From: CAG-273 sp963929915
GTDB lineage: Bacteria > Bacillota > Clostridia > TANB77 > CAG-508
Assembly (NCBI GenBank): GCA_963929915.1
Contig: CAWVJY010000007.1
Coordinates: 1-36,991 of the forward strand
Direction of reading: 5' to 3'
DNA: 36,991 nt
Shown: piece by piece, positions 1 to 7,589 of the stretch
How the letters are laid out: each line of letters starts with the position of its first letter
Position numbering within the stretch: position 1 is the stretch's first letter
Notes under the pieces: model-generated
Told to the model about the DNA's origin: nothing
The model's input: only the letters and a program-made list of their open reading frames with translations
Databases searched by the model: none
Program-made: the position numbers and the translations under genes

Positions 1-3000
1 TGGTTCCTTCTGGTACAGGAACATTAATGGTTACACTTTTTGCTTCTTCATTTCCTATGTTTTTTACTTGTACAAAAAATCTAACAATTTGTCCTTCTGG
101 TACATTGCTATTTTGCTCCATATTGGAACTTAAAGTTACTTCTAATTCTGATCCTTCCCCTGTAGTTAGCCCTAATATTGCTGATGTTTTTGTTTCTCCA
201 ATAGTTGCTGTTTGTGTTTTGTTATCATAATATACTTGATACATTTGGTAACTACTGTTATTATGTGCTAAGTTTTCTGGTAATTCTATTTGATAGCTAA
301 ATTGTAGTTTCTCACCAGAGTTTACTTCTCCAGTTACTACAATTAAATAACTTTTGATAGCTGTTAAATCTTGTGGATTTTCTTGCCATCCATTTTCTGT
401 ATTCATTAAGTCTTTGCTTGCTTTTGCGTTACTACTATAATAGATTTTTATTTTACTAGTATCTATACCAGATGTAGCTATTTTTTCTTTTAGGAGCATG
501 TTAAAGTTACTTCCTAGACTTTCTCCTGTTTCCATATTGGTATTATCAGTAAATGGTAATCTTCCTAGAATCATAACATTTTCAATTGGGTTAGTATAAT
601 TATTGGTAATAATTCCTGTTACTGTTACATCTTGCTTACTGCTATTGGTTGGAATAACTGCTTCTTGTTTTTGGTTACTGATGCTAGTTAATGTAGAAGG
701 TGTTCCGTTATAGCCTTCCATACTGTTAGAAGCAATTACCCCTGTTGGTGCTACTAAGTTAAGTTCTGTTGTAGCTACTCCTTTTTCTGCAGGAGTTACT
801 GTTTCAGAAGTATTTGTTGTATTAGTTGTATTTGTGTTTGTACTAGAAAGTGTTTGTACCTTTGCTTGTACTGCTCTTGCTTTCGTTTGTGCCTCGGTAT
901 ATGGGTTTTCGTAAAGATTGGTATTTTCGTTAGTGTAATACATTACTAATGTTTCCGTTGCAGTTGTTGCAAGGTCATTTAGAGTAATATCTGTATTTAA
1001 AATAATGTTGGCACCTTTTGTAATAACATTTTTTTGATTTGTTTGTCTAATTTGTTCATCTAAGTATTTGGTTTGTGTACCTTCTAATGTAATTTGAATT
1101 ACTTTTTTACCATTTTTTGTTACTACTTTTGCTTGTTCTAATGTTAGTTCTTTTTCTAAGAAAAGATTAACATCTTTAATTTCAATGCTTTCTACTTGTT
1201 CTGGTAATTCAATTTCGAAAGTAGGATTTTGGTATAAAGCATTTTCTGTACTAGAAGTGTCTAGTACAATTCTAATTTGTACATCTTTATTTTCTACTAC
1301 TGTAGATAAATTTTCTTTGCCTTCTATAATGCTAATTTCTGCTTTACTAACAGGTTCTGTTAGAGAAATGTTAGTTTTTTCTGTAATATCATTTTGTACT
1401 ACTTGTGTAGTTTCTATAGAAGCATTTTCTGTAACTATGTTTTCCGTTTCTTTGTTGATAATTATATTTTCGTTTTGATTAATTACTCCTACAGTTATTT
1501 TTGAGAAAGATTCTAATTGTTCTTTTTCATAATTTTGTATTGTTAATACCTTTTCCATGGTAATTGGTAAAATACCTTCTGTAATAGGTTTTGTAGTTGT
1601 TAGCATAACTGTATTTACTTCTGAATTGGAAAGATCTAGTGTATAGTTTTCATTTTCCTTACTAGATTCTTTATTGATGGTTCCAAGTGTAGTACCATCT
1701 TCTGAAGCAATTTGAATACTTCCGTTTTGTCCTAATAATTTTTCAAAAGCTAAAGCAGGTATTGTTATGCTTTTTACATTTTCTTGGTTTCCAATTGTAT
1801 ATTCTTTATTATTTCCATCTACAAAAACAGATGCCATAGTTTGCAATTGTATTTTTTCTGTTAAAGAACTATCATTAACTTGTGCATAATAGGTAGTAGT
1901 ATAAGGTGTTTCTTGTTTTGTATAAAGAGTTCCCTTACTTAAAGTTTCATTACTATTTAGGTCTATTTGTGTTAAACTATTCTGCCTATTTGCATTTTCT
2001 TCTATAGTACTATTGGCTTCTAAAACAGTAGCATGGGTATCTGGAAGGATTACTTTTCCATTTATGTTCATACTAACTGGAACGTTATTTTCTAATGCCC
2101 ATTGATAAATTTCTTCTCCTACATAAAATAGGTTAATTACATATTGGTCTTGTCCATTTTCATTCCATGCTATCATATCATTTTCTAAATTTTGAGTACG
2201 AATGGTTAGGCTTCCACTTTCTTGGTTATATTCATAATTTGCACTAGTAAAAGAAACACCAGTGTTATCGTTTCCAGTAGCTGTTATTTGTTTTGCAACA
2301 ACAGTTACTCTTTGTGGTGCTTGTCCGTTTATTTGTGGTACTTGCATGGTAAGTTCTGTTTCAGAAATAGGCATAAATGCTTTTGCTAGCTTACTAGTAA
2401 GGGTAGTTTGCACCATAACACCATATTCTCCGTTTTGCGTATATGGTACATAAGTTACCCCTTGTTTTGACAAAACAAGTTCATCTTCTACTTGCCAAAT
2501 TAGCTGATTGTTCATAGTTTTACTAATTTCTTTTTCGTTTCCGTTTCCATCCACATAAGTTGCCTCAAATTCTACAGTAGATGTTTTAGAAAAATAATCA
2601 GTAGAAATAGTTTCTTGTTTTTTAATTTGAATTGGAACTTCTAATATCACTTCTTCATTTTGTTTGATTTGTTTTAAGGAAATGCTATTTTCCGTAGCAC
2701 TTTGCACCTTTTCTGATTCTAATTTTTCTGTAGCAATTTCATAATTTGCATCAGAAATACGGACTATTCCATCTTTTAAATAGCCTGCATTTTTTATTTT
2801 TAAATTAATATATAAAGTTGCTCCTTGTTCTATATCAAAATTTTCGGTATAGGTATTTCCTTCGAAATAGCTATCAAATTCTACATTTTGATTGTTCGTT
2901 TTACTGGTTTGGCTTGTTAAATTTGCCGCAATTACTTGGTTCCCTAAGGTGATAAGGTTCATCCCTATGAGCATAATTATCATTAGTACAGCTAAGATTT

Positions 3001-3016
3001 TCTCTTTTATTTTCAT
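1..3016 (-). CDS. Giant secreted surface protein, C-terminus beyond window (paralogue of 13081-18204)
   Basis: An open frame runs without a stop from the ATG at 3016 to the left edge, about 1005 codons. The N-terminus begins MKIKEKILAVLM and continues as a hydrophobic signal segment ending near NQVIAA. The mature part is threonine/asparagine-rich beta-sandwich sequence. It can be followed along the 1707-residue protein at 13081-18204: both have the signal peptide, a NVEF(D/N)SY(F/L)EG motif just after it, a GYLK(D/N)GIV motif and a TNNYTN..I(E/D)NVM(I/V)LGR block. The visible part therefore covers the signal peptide, the N-terminal adhesin-like region and the first DUF11-type repeat. The SdrD-B domain and anchor seen in the paralogue would lie off the window. 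The start is supported by AGGAGG seven to eight bases upstream and a strong promoter. Function is inferred as cell-surface adhesion or matrix; no ligand can be named. Confidence 0.85.
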   Translation of the reverse strand, partial: MKIKEKILAVLMIIMLIGMNLITLGNQVIAANLTSQTSKTNNQNVEFDSYFEGNTYTENFDIEQGATLYINLKIKNAGYLKDGIVRISDANYEIATEKLESEKVQSATENSISLKQIKQNEEVILEVPIQIKKQETISTDYFSKTSTVEFEATYVDGNGNEKEISKTMNNQLIWQVEDELVLSKQGVTYVPYTQNGEYGVMVQTTLTSKLAKAFMPISETELTMQVPQINGQAPQRVTVVAKQITATGNDNTGVSFTSANYEYNQESGSLTIRTQNLENDMIAWNENGQDQYVINLFYVGEEIYQWALENNVPVSMNINGKVILPDTHATVLEANSTIEENANRQNSLTQIDLNSNETLSKGTLYTKQETPYTTTYYAQVNDSSLTEKIQLQTMASVFVDGNNKEYTIGNQENVKSITIPALAFEKLLGQNGSIQIASEDGTTLGTINKESSKENENYTLDLSNSEVNTVMLTTTKPITEGILPITMEKVLTIQNYEKEQLESFSKITVGVINQNENIIINKETENIVTENASIETTQVVQNDITEKTNISLTEPVSKAEISIIEGKENLSTVVENKDVQIRIVLDTSSTENALYQNPTFEIELPEQVESIEIKDVNLFLEKELTLEQAKVVTKNGKKVIQITLEGTQTKYLDEQIRQTNQKNVITKGANIILNTDITLNDLATTATETLVMYYTNENTNLYENPYTEAQTKARAVQAKVQTLSSTNTNTTNTTNTSETVTPAEKGVATTELNLVAPTGVIASNSMEGYNGTPSTLTSISNQKQEAVIPTNSSKQDVTVTGIITNNYTNPIENVMILGRLPFTDNTNMETGESLGSNFNMLLKEKIATSGIDTSKIKIYYSSNAKASKDLMNTENGWQENPQDLTAIKSYLIVVTGEVNSGEKLQFSYQIELPENLAHNNSSYQMYQVYYDNKTQTATIGETKTSAILGLTTGEGSELEVTLSSNMEQNSNVPEGQIVRFFVQVKNIGNEEAKSVTINVPVPEGT

Positions 3017-3048
3017 AGAAACCTCCTAAATTTTATTCCTACATCTCT

Positions 3049-3077
3049 ATTATACGACGTTTTTCCACATTTTTCAA
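3049..3077 (-). promoter_or_regulatory. Sigma-A-type promoter of the left surface-protein gene
   Basis: On the minus strand TTGAAA (3077-3072) and TATAAT (3054-3049) are separated by exactly 17 bases, 33 bases upstream of the start codon. The bases around the -35 box (CCATTGAAAAAT) also occur at the promoter of the paralogue at 18204, so the two genes probably share regulation. Confidence 0.75.
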
Positions 3078-3151
3078 TGGATTTTGAAAGATTTTTCCAT
3101 TTTATGTGAATTTTGTAAAATTTAGGTTGATTGATTATGTGAATTAATAAA

Positions 3152-3368
3152 ACAAGAAACTGTCCTAAATTTAGAATACATTTATTGAATAAAAATCTTA
3201 GAATTGTCTTTTGAAATTTTTATGCCTTGCGTGGGCGACCATTGTGACAGCTGTACGAGGCTTTTATGCCGAGTTACAGATGTCCAAAAGGGGAAAGGCT
3301 TTAAAAATTGAAAAAGACAATTCTAAGATTTTAGTTGTATATTCTATTATTTTAGGACAGTTTCTTGT
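3152..3368. repeat. Outer inverted-repeat element (217 bp) enclosing repeat copy A
   Basis: The 18-base arm ACAAGAAACTGTCCTAAA (3152-3169) has its perfect reverse complement at 3351-3368. The similarity continues inward imperfectly for about another 12 bases. The inner repeat (3192-3332) lies inside, so the arrangement is nested. The right arm ends 28 bases before the stop codon of the Rpn nuclease gene. It could be a MITE-like element or a long hairpin downstream of that gene into which the inner element inserted. Copy B at 27545-27689 lacks this outer pair, so the outer arms are a separate unit. Confidence 0.7.
3192..3332 (+). repeat. Structured repeat element, copy A (possible RNA-like or MITE element)
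   Basis: The two ends (3192-3212 and 3312-3332) are perfect 21-bp inverted repeats built around AGAATTGTCTTTT. The interior is much richer in G+C than its surroundings and contains CTTGCGTGGGCGACC and GTTACAGATGTCC. Nearly the same sequence occurs in reverse orientation at 27545-27689. Read on the plus strand here, the terminal stem continues inward through a tandem G-A mismatch. An inner GCCTT/AAGGC stem follows, and a GTGG-GCGA-CCAT hairpin has a GNRA tetraloop. No ORF is shared between the copies. It matches no family I can name. Confidence 0.75.
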
Positions 3369-3396
3369 GTTATTACTATCATTTTTCTATCACTAA

Positions 3397-4302
3397 TTAT
3401 TCATTTGACTTTAATTCTTTTATTTGCTTCTCTGTTAATCCTGTTATTTCTATTATACTTTGTATATCTATACCTTTTTGTAACATTTTTAAAGCTGTAG
3501 CTTTTAGTGCTTTTTGTACACCTTCTGTTTCACCATCTCTTTTGGCTTCATATATTCTTTGTTCTTGGTCCATTCTTTCTAATTCTGCTTTTAATGCCAT
3601 TCTTCTTAATATATCATCTTGGCTTATTTTGTCTAGTTCCTCTTTTGCTTCTTTGATATCTTGGTTCTCTTCCATTATTTTTCTTACCTCCATATCCTCT
3701 GGATTATCCAGAAATTTCATCCATTGCAATACTGCATTGCTTTTGTCTTTTTCATATTCTTTTATTGCTCTTGGTAATTCAATTATACAAATCTGGAAGT
3801 AAGAAGTCAATATTTTATCTCTATATTCTTCTTCTCGTATTTGCCATTTGGTATAGGCTTTTTCTATTTCTTTAAATTGTTTTATTTCATCATCTACTAT
3901 TATAATACTTATGGTTTGTCTTAATTTACTATATTGGTCTCCTATTTTTATGTTTGATGTATACACTTTGGACCAATAATATAAAAATCTTTCTAATACT
4001 TTATCATGTGTGGATAGTTGAATTTCAATATCACATTCTATATTATCATTTAATACTGCTCTTAAATCTAATCTTCCATTTTTATCTTTTTTATTATCAT
4101 TAAGTAGGTCTTTGCTTTTGTCTAAATCTAGTTTATGTATTTTTATCTTTAGTATATCCTCTAACAGTGCTTTTGTAATTCTCTCTTTTCCTCTTGTAAA
4201 TAAGGCTTGAAATACTACATCGTTTTTTGGCTGCAATATTTTTAGTTTTCCTTCGTTTTCTTCTTGATTTTCTTCCTTTGTAATAAACTTTTCTTTACTC
4301 AT
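3397..4302 (-). CDS. Rpn-family recombination-promoting nuclease / putative transposase (PD-(D/E)XK)
   Basis: A 301-residue protein. The start chosen is the ATG at 4302 (MSKEKFITKEENQ), because GGAGG lies eight bases upstream of it. A longer reading from an upstream TTG would overlap that ribosome binding site. The family signature is visible: a N-terminal LQPKNDVVFQALF block, the PD-(D/E)XK core with LDLRAVL and, about 15 residues later, DIEIQL (the E-x-Q of this family), then a helical segment with YYWSKVY. The charged tail ends in a helix-turn-helix-like GLTEKQIKELK. Known Rpn members (E. coli RpnA-E, DUF4351-tailed relatives) are DNA endonucleases linked to RecA-independent recombination and phage defence. 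The length is normal, so the gene appears intact. It is followed 28 bases downstream by the nested inverted-repeat element. Cleavage activity is inferred from family only. Confidence 0.85.
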   Translation of the reverse strand: MSKEKFITKEENQEENEGKLKILQPKNDVVFQALFTRGKERITKALLEDILKIKIHKLDLDKSKDLLNDNKKDKNGRLDLRAVLNDNIECDIEIQLSTHDKVLERFLYYWSKVYTSNIKIGDQYSKLRQTISIIIVDDEIKQFKEIEKAYTKWQIREEEYRDKILTSYFQICIIELPRAIKEYEKDKSNAVLQWMKFLDNPEDMEVRKIMEENQDIKEAKEELDKISQDDILRRMALKAELERMDQEQRIYEAKRDGETEGVQKALKATALKMLQKGIDIQSIIEITGLTEKQIKELKSNE

Positions 4303-4709
4303 GGGCATTTCCTCCATAGATTTAAATTTTACATTACTAGACAAAAGACTAAACGATTAAAATACTTAATATTAGTCTCTATTTTTCATAATCTTTTATT
4401 TGTTGGAATTAATTAAGATTATAAATATTTTGATTTTAATAAAATGTTTCATGATTTTGATAAATAAATGAAATAAATAGCAAAATAATGAATAATAAAA
4501 CATTTGATTTTATTTGATTAGCCTTTCGGCTAGAAATATAATATATCTATTATATACATATTTTTCCAATTTTTCAAGAAGAATCGCATGACAAATTTCG
4601 ACATTAAAACCAAATAATAACCAATGCTTAATTATAAAAGTAAGATAGTAACTTTATACAATCGCTTTAAAATTACTATCTTACTTTTATTCTGGTTTAA
4701 CTAAATTTT
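4303..4709. other. Intergenic region upstream of the Rpn gene
   Basis: No gene is supported here. The sequence is extremely A/T-rich. A compact hairpin on the minus strand, TAGCC-GAAA-GGCTA (4520-4533), has a GNRA-type loop and lies about 220 bases upstream of the Rpn start codon. The terminator of the YcaO gene (4634-4690) occupies the right part. I could not place a convincing promoter for the Rpn gene. Confidence 0.5.
4634..4690 (-). terminator. Long stem-loop downstream of the YcaO gene
   Basis: An 18-bp perfect inverted repeat (4634-4651 with 4673-4690, core AAAGTAAGATAGTAA) has a 21-base loop and begins 19 bases after the YcaO stop codon. On the minus strand it ends in a T-rich run. 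The stem is A/T-rich, so it is a plausible but not classical terminator. Confidence 0.55.
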
Positions 4710-6521
4710 CTAGCCAACGACTTTCTTAAGTTCTGTTTGGTCAATATAATTGTCTCTTTGTGCTTCTCTTAGCTTTTTCATAAATGGTAAATAATAAGAG
4801 TCATCATAATCTACATAGTCATCTTTGGTAATACCATAATGGTTACTAATAATAGAATTTTGGTCTTGAAAACTTTGGTCTATAGCATTTGCAATTTCTT
4901 CATCAAATAAAATAGAAATATAATACATTGCTTTTGCATGGTCATTTAATTTGTCCATAGCACAAGCATAATAGTATACTGCTTTTACCATAATTTTTTC
5001 TAATGGATTTGCTAACATTTGGTCTGCTAAGAAGTTTAAATTTTCTAATGTTTTAGCAGCTTTATGATATTCTTTATTTGCAATATAGCAAATAGCTAAG
5101 AAATATTTTGCTCCCATTCCCATACTTTCACAAGGAAGGATGGAAGTATCTTTTAAACTAATAAGAAGAGATAATTTTTCATATCCTACTGTATTTACAA
5201 TTGTTTCCATCATTTTAGTTACTTGTGCTATATTTTGTGAATTAATATTTTGTAAATTCATTAATAGTTTTTGCATTGTAAGAATGCAGTCAAAGTAAGT
5301 AGCATTTGGATCAAAGGTAGCTTCACTCATTCCAGGTACTGCAATACTATAAGATGGAAAACCTAATATGGATACATCTCTTACTAAAATGTCTTTTCCT
5401 TCTTTTAAAATGGTTTGTATAAGCTGTTTTAAAATTGTTTTATTATCTTCATTTGATACATCTTTCATTGGAGTAAAGCTATATTCTGGTTTTTCTCCTA
5501 TAACCTGATAAGGAGCTGCTGATAAATCGGTAAATAAAAATTCTACTAAATTTTTATGAGTGTTTTGTTCTTCTCCTGCATAAAAGTCAAATAAGCATCT
5601 TTGTGCATATTCGTAAATATCTCTTCCTTGGGCTGCTTCTGTAAAGCATCTTTCCATGGCAATGCCATAGTCTGGATGTGCTCCCAATTTAAAGCCAAAC
5701 TTTCCTGTATTTTTTTCTATCATATATAATCCTGCTACTGGATATTTTCCACCTAAAGAACAATCTACTAACCTAAACCAATAAGTTGAATTTTGTTTTA
5801 ACATATCTATCATTTTTTGTACTTTGGGGAATTTAGCGATATATTCTTCTGGTATTTCTGGTAAAGTAATTTTCTTTTTTAAAATTTGAAAACCTACATA
5901 TCTTTCTAAAATTTCTGACAAGCCCTCTATTAAAGCTTCTTCTGGGGAGTTCCCTGCACACATTCCATTGGTATCATAAAGATAGCTAAATAGGCGGTCT
6001 GGAACATAGGTAATTTGATTGTGTTTTACACTATAATATGGAAGGCATGCAAATTTTTCTTGTTCTACTAAAGTAGATTTTTCATTTAAAACTTCTTTAA
6101 TATAGGCTAATTGTTCTTCTTTACTACTGTTTTGCTTTCCATTTGCTTCTAAAATATGTTCTAAAAAACTGTTAGGTGTTTTTAATAATTGTTCTGCATC
6201 CATATATTTTTCATCTGGAGAATTGCTAAATGGAATTTCTTTGGTTGGCTTTTCCATACGAAAACGAAACATTCCATTTTGAAATCTTTCAAAAAATTCG
6301 GCATAAGCACTTGCCATAGCAAATTCTTTGGTCATTCCTTTTCCATTTTGACCAATGTCGGTTCCTTTAATACGTAAGCGTAAAGAGTGAGTACCTACAC
6401 TACTTGGTTTTCTCCAGTCTTCTTCTACTTGAATACCTACTTTTTTTAATAGTTCTTTTAATTTTTTTACTGTTTCTTCTGGTGTTACTTCTTTATATCT
6501 TCTTTCTTGTAATTTGCTCAT
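4710..6521 (-). CDS. YcaO family ATP-dependent cyclodehydratase-like protein with C-terminal helical repeats
   Basis: A 603-residue protein, close to the length of E. coli YcaO. YcaO enzymes use ATP to activate backbone amides, forming azolines, thioamides or amidines in peptides and proteins; E. coli YcaO is implicated in modification of ribosomal protein S12. Visible family blocks are THSLRLRIKGTDIGQNGKG (about residues 45-63), a KEFAMASAYAEFFERFQNG helix, the ATP-binding GNSPEEALIEGLSEILERYV (about 190-209) and ERCFTEAAQGRD (about 288-299). The C-terminal third (about 440-560) looks like TPR helices (AKYFLAICYIANKEYHKAAK). The C-terminal PxPxP motif of azoline-forming RiPP enzymes is absent. 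No TfuA, precursor peptide or dehydrogenase gene is next to it, so a protein or housekeeping substrate is more likely than a classical RiPP, but the substrate is unknown. The start has GGAGG at the right distance. Confidence 0.85.
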   Translation of the reverse strand: MSKLQERRYKEVTPEETVKKLKELLKKVGIQVEEDWRKPSSVGTHSLRLRIKGTDIGQNGKGMTKEFAMASAYAEFFERFQNGMFRFRMEKPTKEIPFSNSPDEKYMDAEQLLKTPNSFLEHILEANGKQNSSKEEQLAYIKEVLNEKSTLVEQEKFACLPYYSVKHNQITYVPDRLFSYLYDTNGMCAGNSPEEALIEGLSEILERYVGFQILKKKITLPEIPEEYIAKFPKVQKMIDMLKQNSTYWFRLVDCSLGGKYPVAGLYMIEKNTGKFGFKLGAHPDYGIAMERCFTEAAQGRDIYEYAQRCLFDFYAGEEQNTHKNLVEFLFTDLSAAPYQVIGEKPEYSFTPMKDVSNEDNKTILKQLIQTILKEGKDILVRDVSILGFPSYSIAVPGMSEATFDPNATYFDCILTMQKLLMNLQNINSQNIAQVTKMMETIVNTVGYEKLSLLISLKDTSILPCESMGMGAKYFLAICYIANKEYHKAAKTLENLNFLADQMLANPLEKIMVKAVYYYACAMDKLNDHAKAMYYISILFDEEIANAIDQSFQDQNSIISNHYGITKDDYVDYDDSYYLPFMKKLREAQRDNYIDQTELKKVVG

Positions 6522-6738
6522 TTTTTCCTCCGTTTATTTTAATTTGTATTTTTTCTTTTTTCATATATATGCTATCATTTTTTTATTTTTTTTCAAGATT
6601 ATTTTATAAAAATTGCTATTTTTATTATCAATATTATTTTTCGACATTTTCTTATCATTTTTTCTCTTTTGTTAAACTTTTCTTATTTTTTAGTCATATT
6701 TCTAAATCTACAATTATTTACAAAATTTTCAAAATATA

Positions 6739-6767
6739 TTGACGTTTTTTTACATTATATATATTAT
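6739..6767 (+). promoter_or_regulatory. Promoter of the 205-residue membrane protein gene
   Basis: TTGACG (6739-6744) and TATTAT (6762-6767) are separated by 17 bases. The start codon lies about 50 bases downstream, behind AGAAAGGGGGA. The rest of the 298-base gap to the divergent YcaO gene is T-rich on the plus strand and shows nothing else clear. Confidence 0.7.
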
Positions 6768-6819
6768 ATAGTTAAACTTAAATAAATAGCATAAATTTTA
6801 ATAGAAAGGGGGATTTATT

Positions 6820-7437
6820 ATGAAAAAGGAAACACCAAATTGGGTTAAAACCATTGTAACCATTGTAATTACTCTTCTTGTTTTACTACTTCTTTTGCTA
6901 ATGATTCGTATAATTAAAAACGCCTCTATTTTACAACCATTGGCAAACCTAGCATCTGATAAGCTAAATAGCACAAATTATTCTTATGAAAGAACAATAA
7001 TAGATGATTCCCATAATATCTTAAGAACAAGAAAACAACTAGGAAACCAATATGTTGTAAAAACTTATGTTTATGATGAAGAAAATCCTGCTATTGTAAG
7101 TGAGTATTATGATGGTACAGACACTACTATTATAACAGAGCAAAATGGAACAAAGGAAGAAAAATCAAATAATTCTGCATCAAAAGATGAAACTTTATCC
7201 AATGTTATTTCTACTAGTTTATATGAAAATTGGACAAGTTTTGATATGATTTTTAATAGTAAAATCTCTAAATTAAACAATAGTAATGTATATTCTATTG
7301 AATATGAAGGTATCACTTGTTTTATTGATGGACAAACTGGTTTACCATTAGTAGTAGTAACAAAAGATACAACAGAAACTTTTTCTTTTGAATTTAACCA
7401 AGTAACAAGCAATGACCTTGTAATACCAAATGTTTAA
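6820..7437 (+). CDS. Small membrane-anchored extracellular protein of unknown function
   Basis: A 205-residue protein. A short positive N-terminus (MKKETPNWVK) is followed by a single strongly hydrophobic segment at about residues 10-33 and a basic RIIK, with no cleavage-site or lipobox pattern. It is best read as an N-terminal anchor with the remainder outside the cell. The outer part has an antiparallel strand pattern, a polar loop rich in N, S, K and E (about 105-122), and a C-terminal block with FIDGQTGLPLVVV. That block recalls the 'use of a stored value' strands of DUF-type lipoproteins such as LolA/outer-membrane-carrier-like folds in Gram-positives. I do not recognise the family. It stands alone with its own promoter and terminator between two minus-strand genes. 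The start follows AGAAAGGGGG. Confidence 0.75.
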   Translation: MKKETPNWVKTIVTIVITLLVLLLLLLMIRIIKNASILQPLANLASDKLNSTNYSYERTIIDDSHNILRTRKQLGNQYVVKTYVYDEENPAIVSEYYDGTDTTIITEQNGTKEEKSNNSASKDETLSNVISTSLYENWTSFDMIFNSKISKLNNSNVYSIEYEGITCFIDGQTGLPLVVVTKDTTETFSFEFNQVTSNDLVIPNV

Positions 7438-7457
7438 TATTTTAATTTGATTCATAT

Positions 7458-7505
7458 AAAAAACAGCCTTTTAAGAGATTTCTCTTAAAAAGCTGTTTTT
7501 TTTCT
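7458..7505. terminator. Bidirectional rho-independent terminator
   Basis: A near-perfect hairpin of about 21 bp: arms 7458-7478 and 7481-7501, central TTAAGAG-ATTT-CTCTTAA, one mismatch. It has an A run on the left and a T run on the right, so it works on both strands. It lies between the convergent ends of the 205-residue gene and the 1822-residue gene. Confidence 0.9.
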
Positions 7506-7589
7506 TTTGTGTTTTGTAATCATCTATACTAAGGTATATCTTAAAAGTAAATCAAATTAGCATTTTTAGATTAGTTTCACTTTTGTTTT

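Noticed and set aside
3211..3396. A 61-codon plus-strand frame through repeat copy A
   Set aside because: The frame is not kept in copy B and it starts inside a terminal stem; it is a by-product of the repeat.
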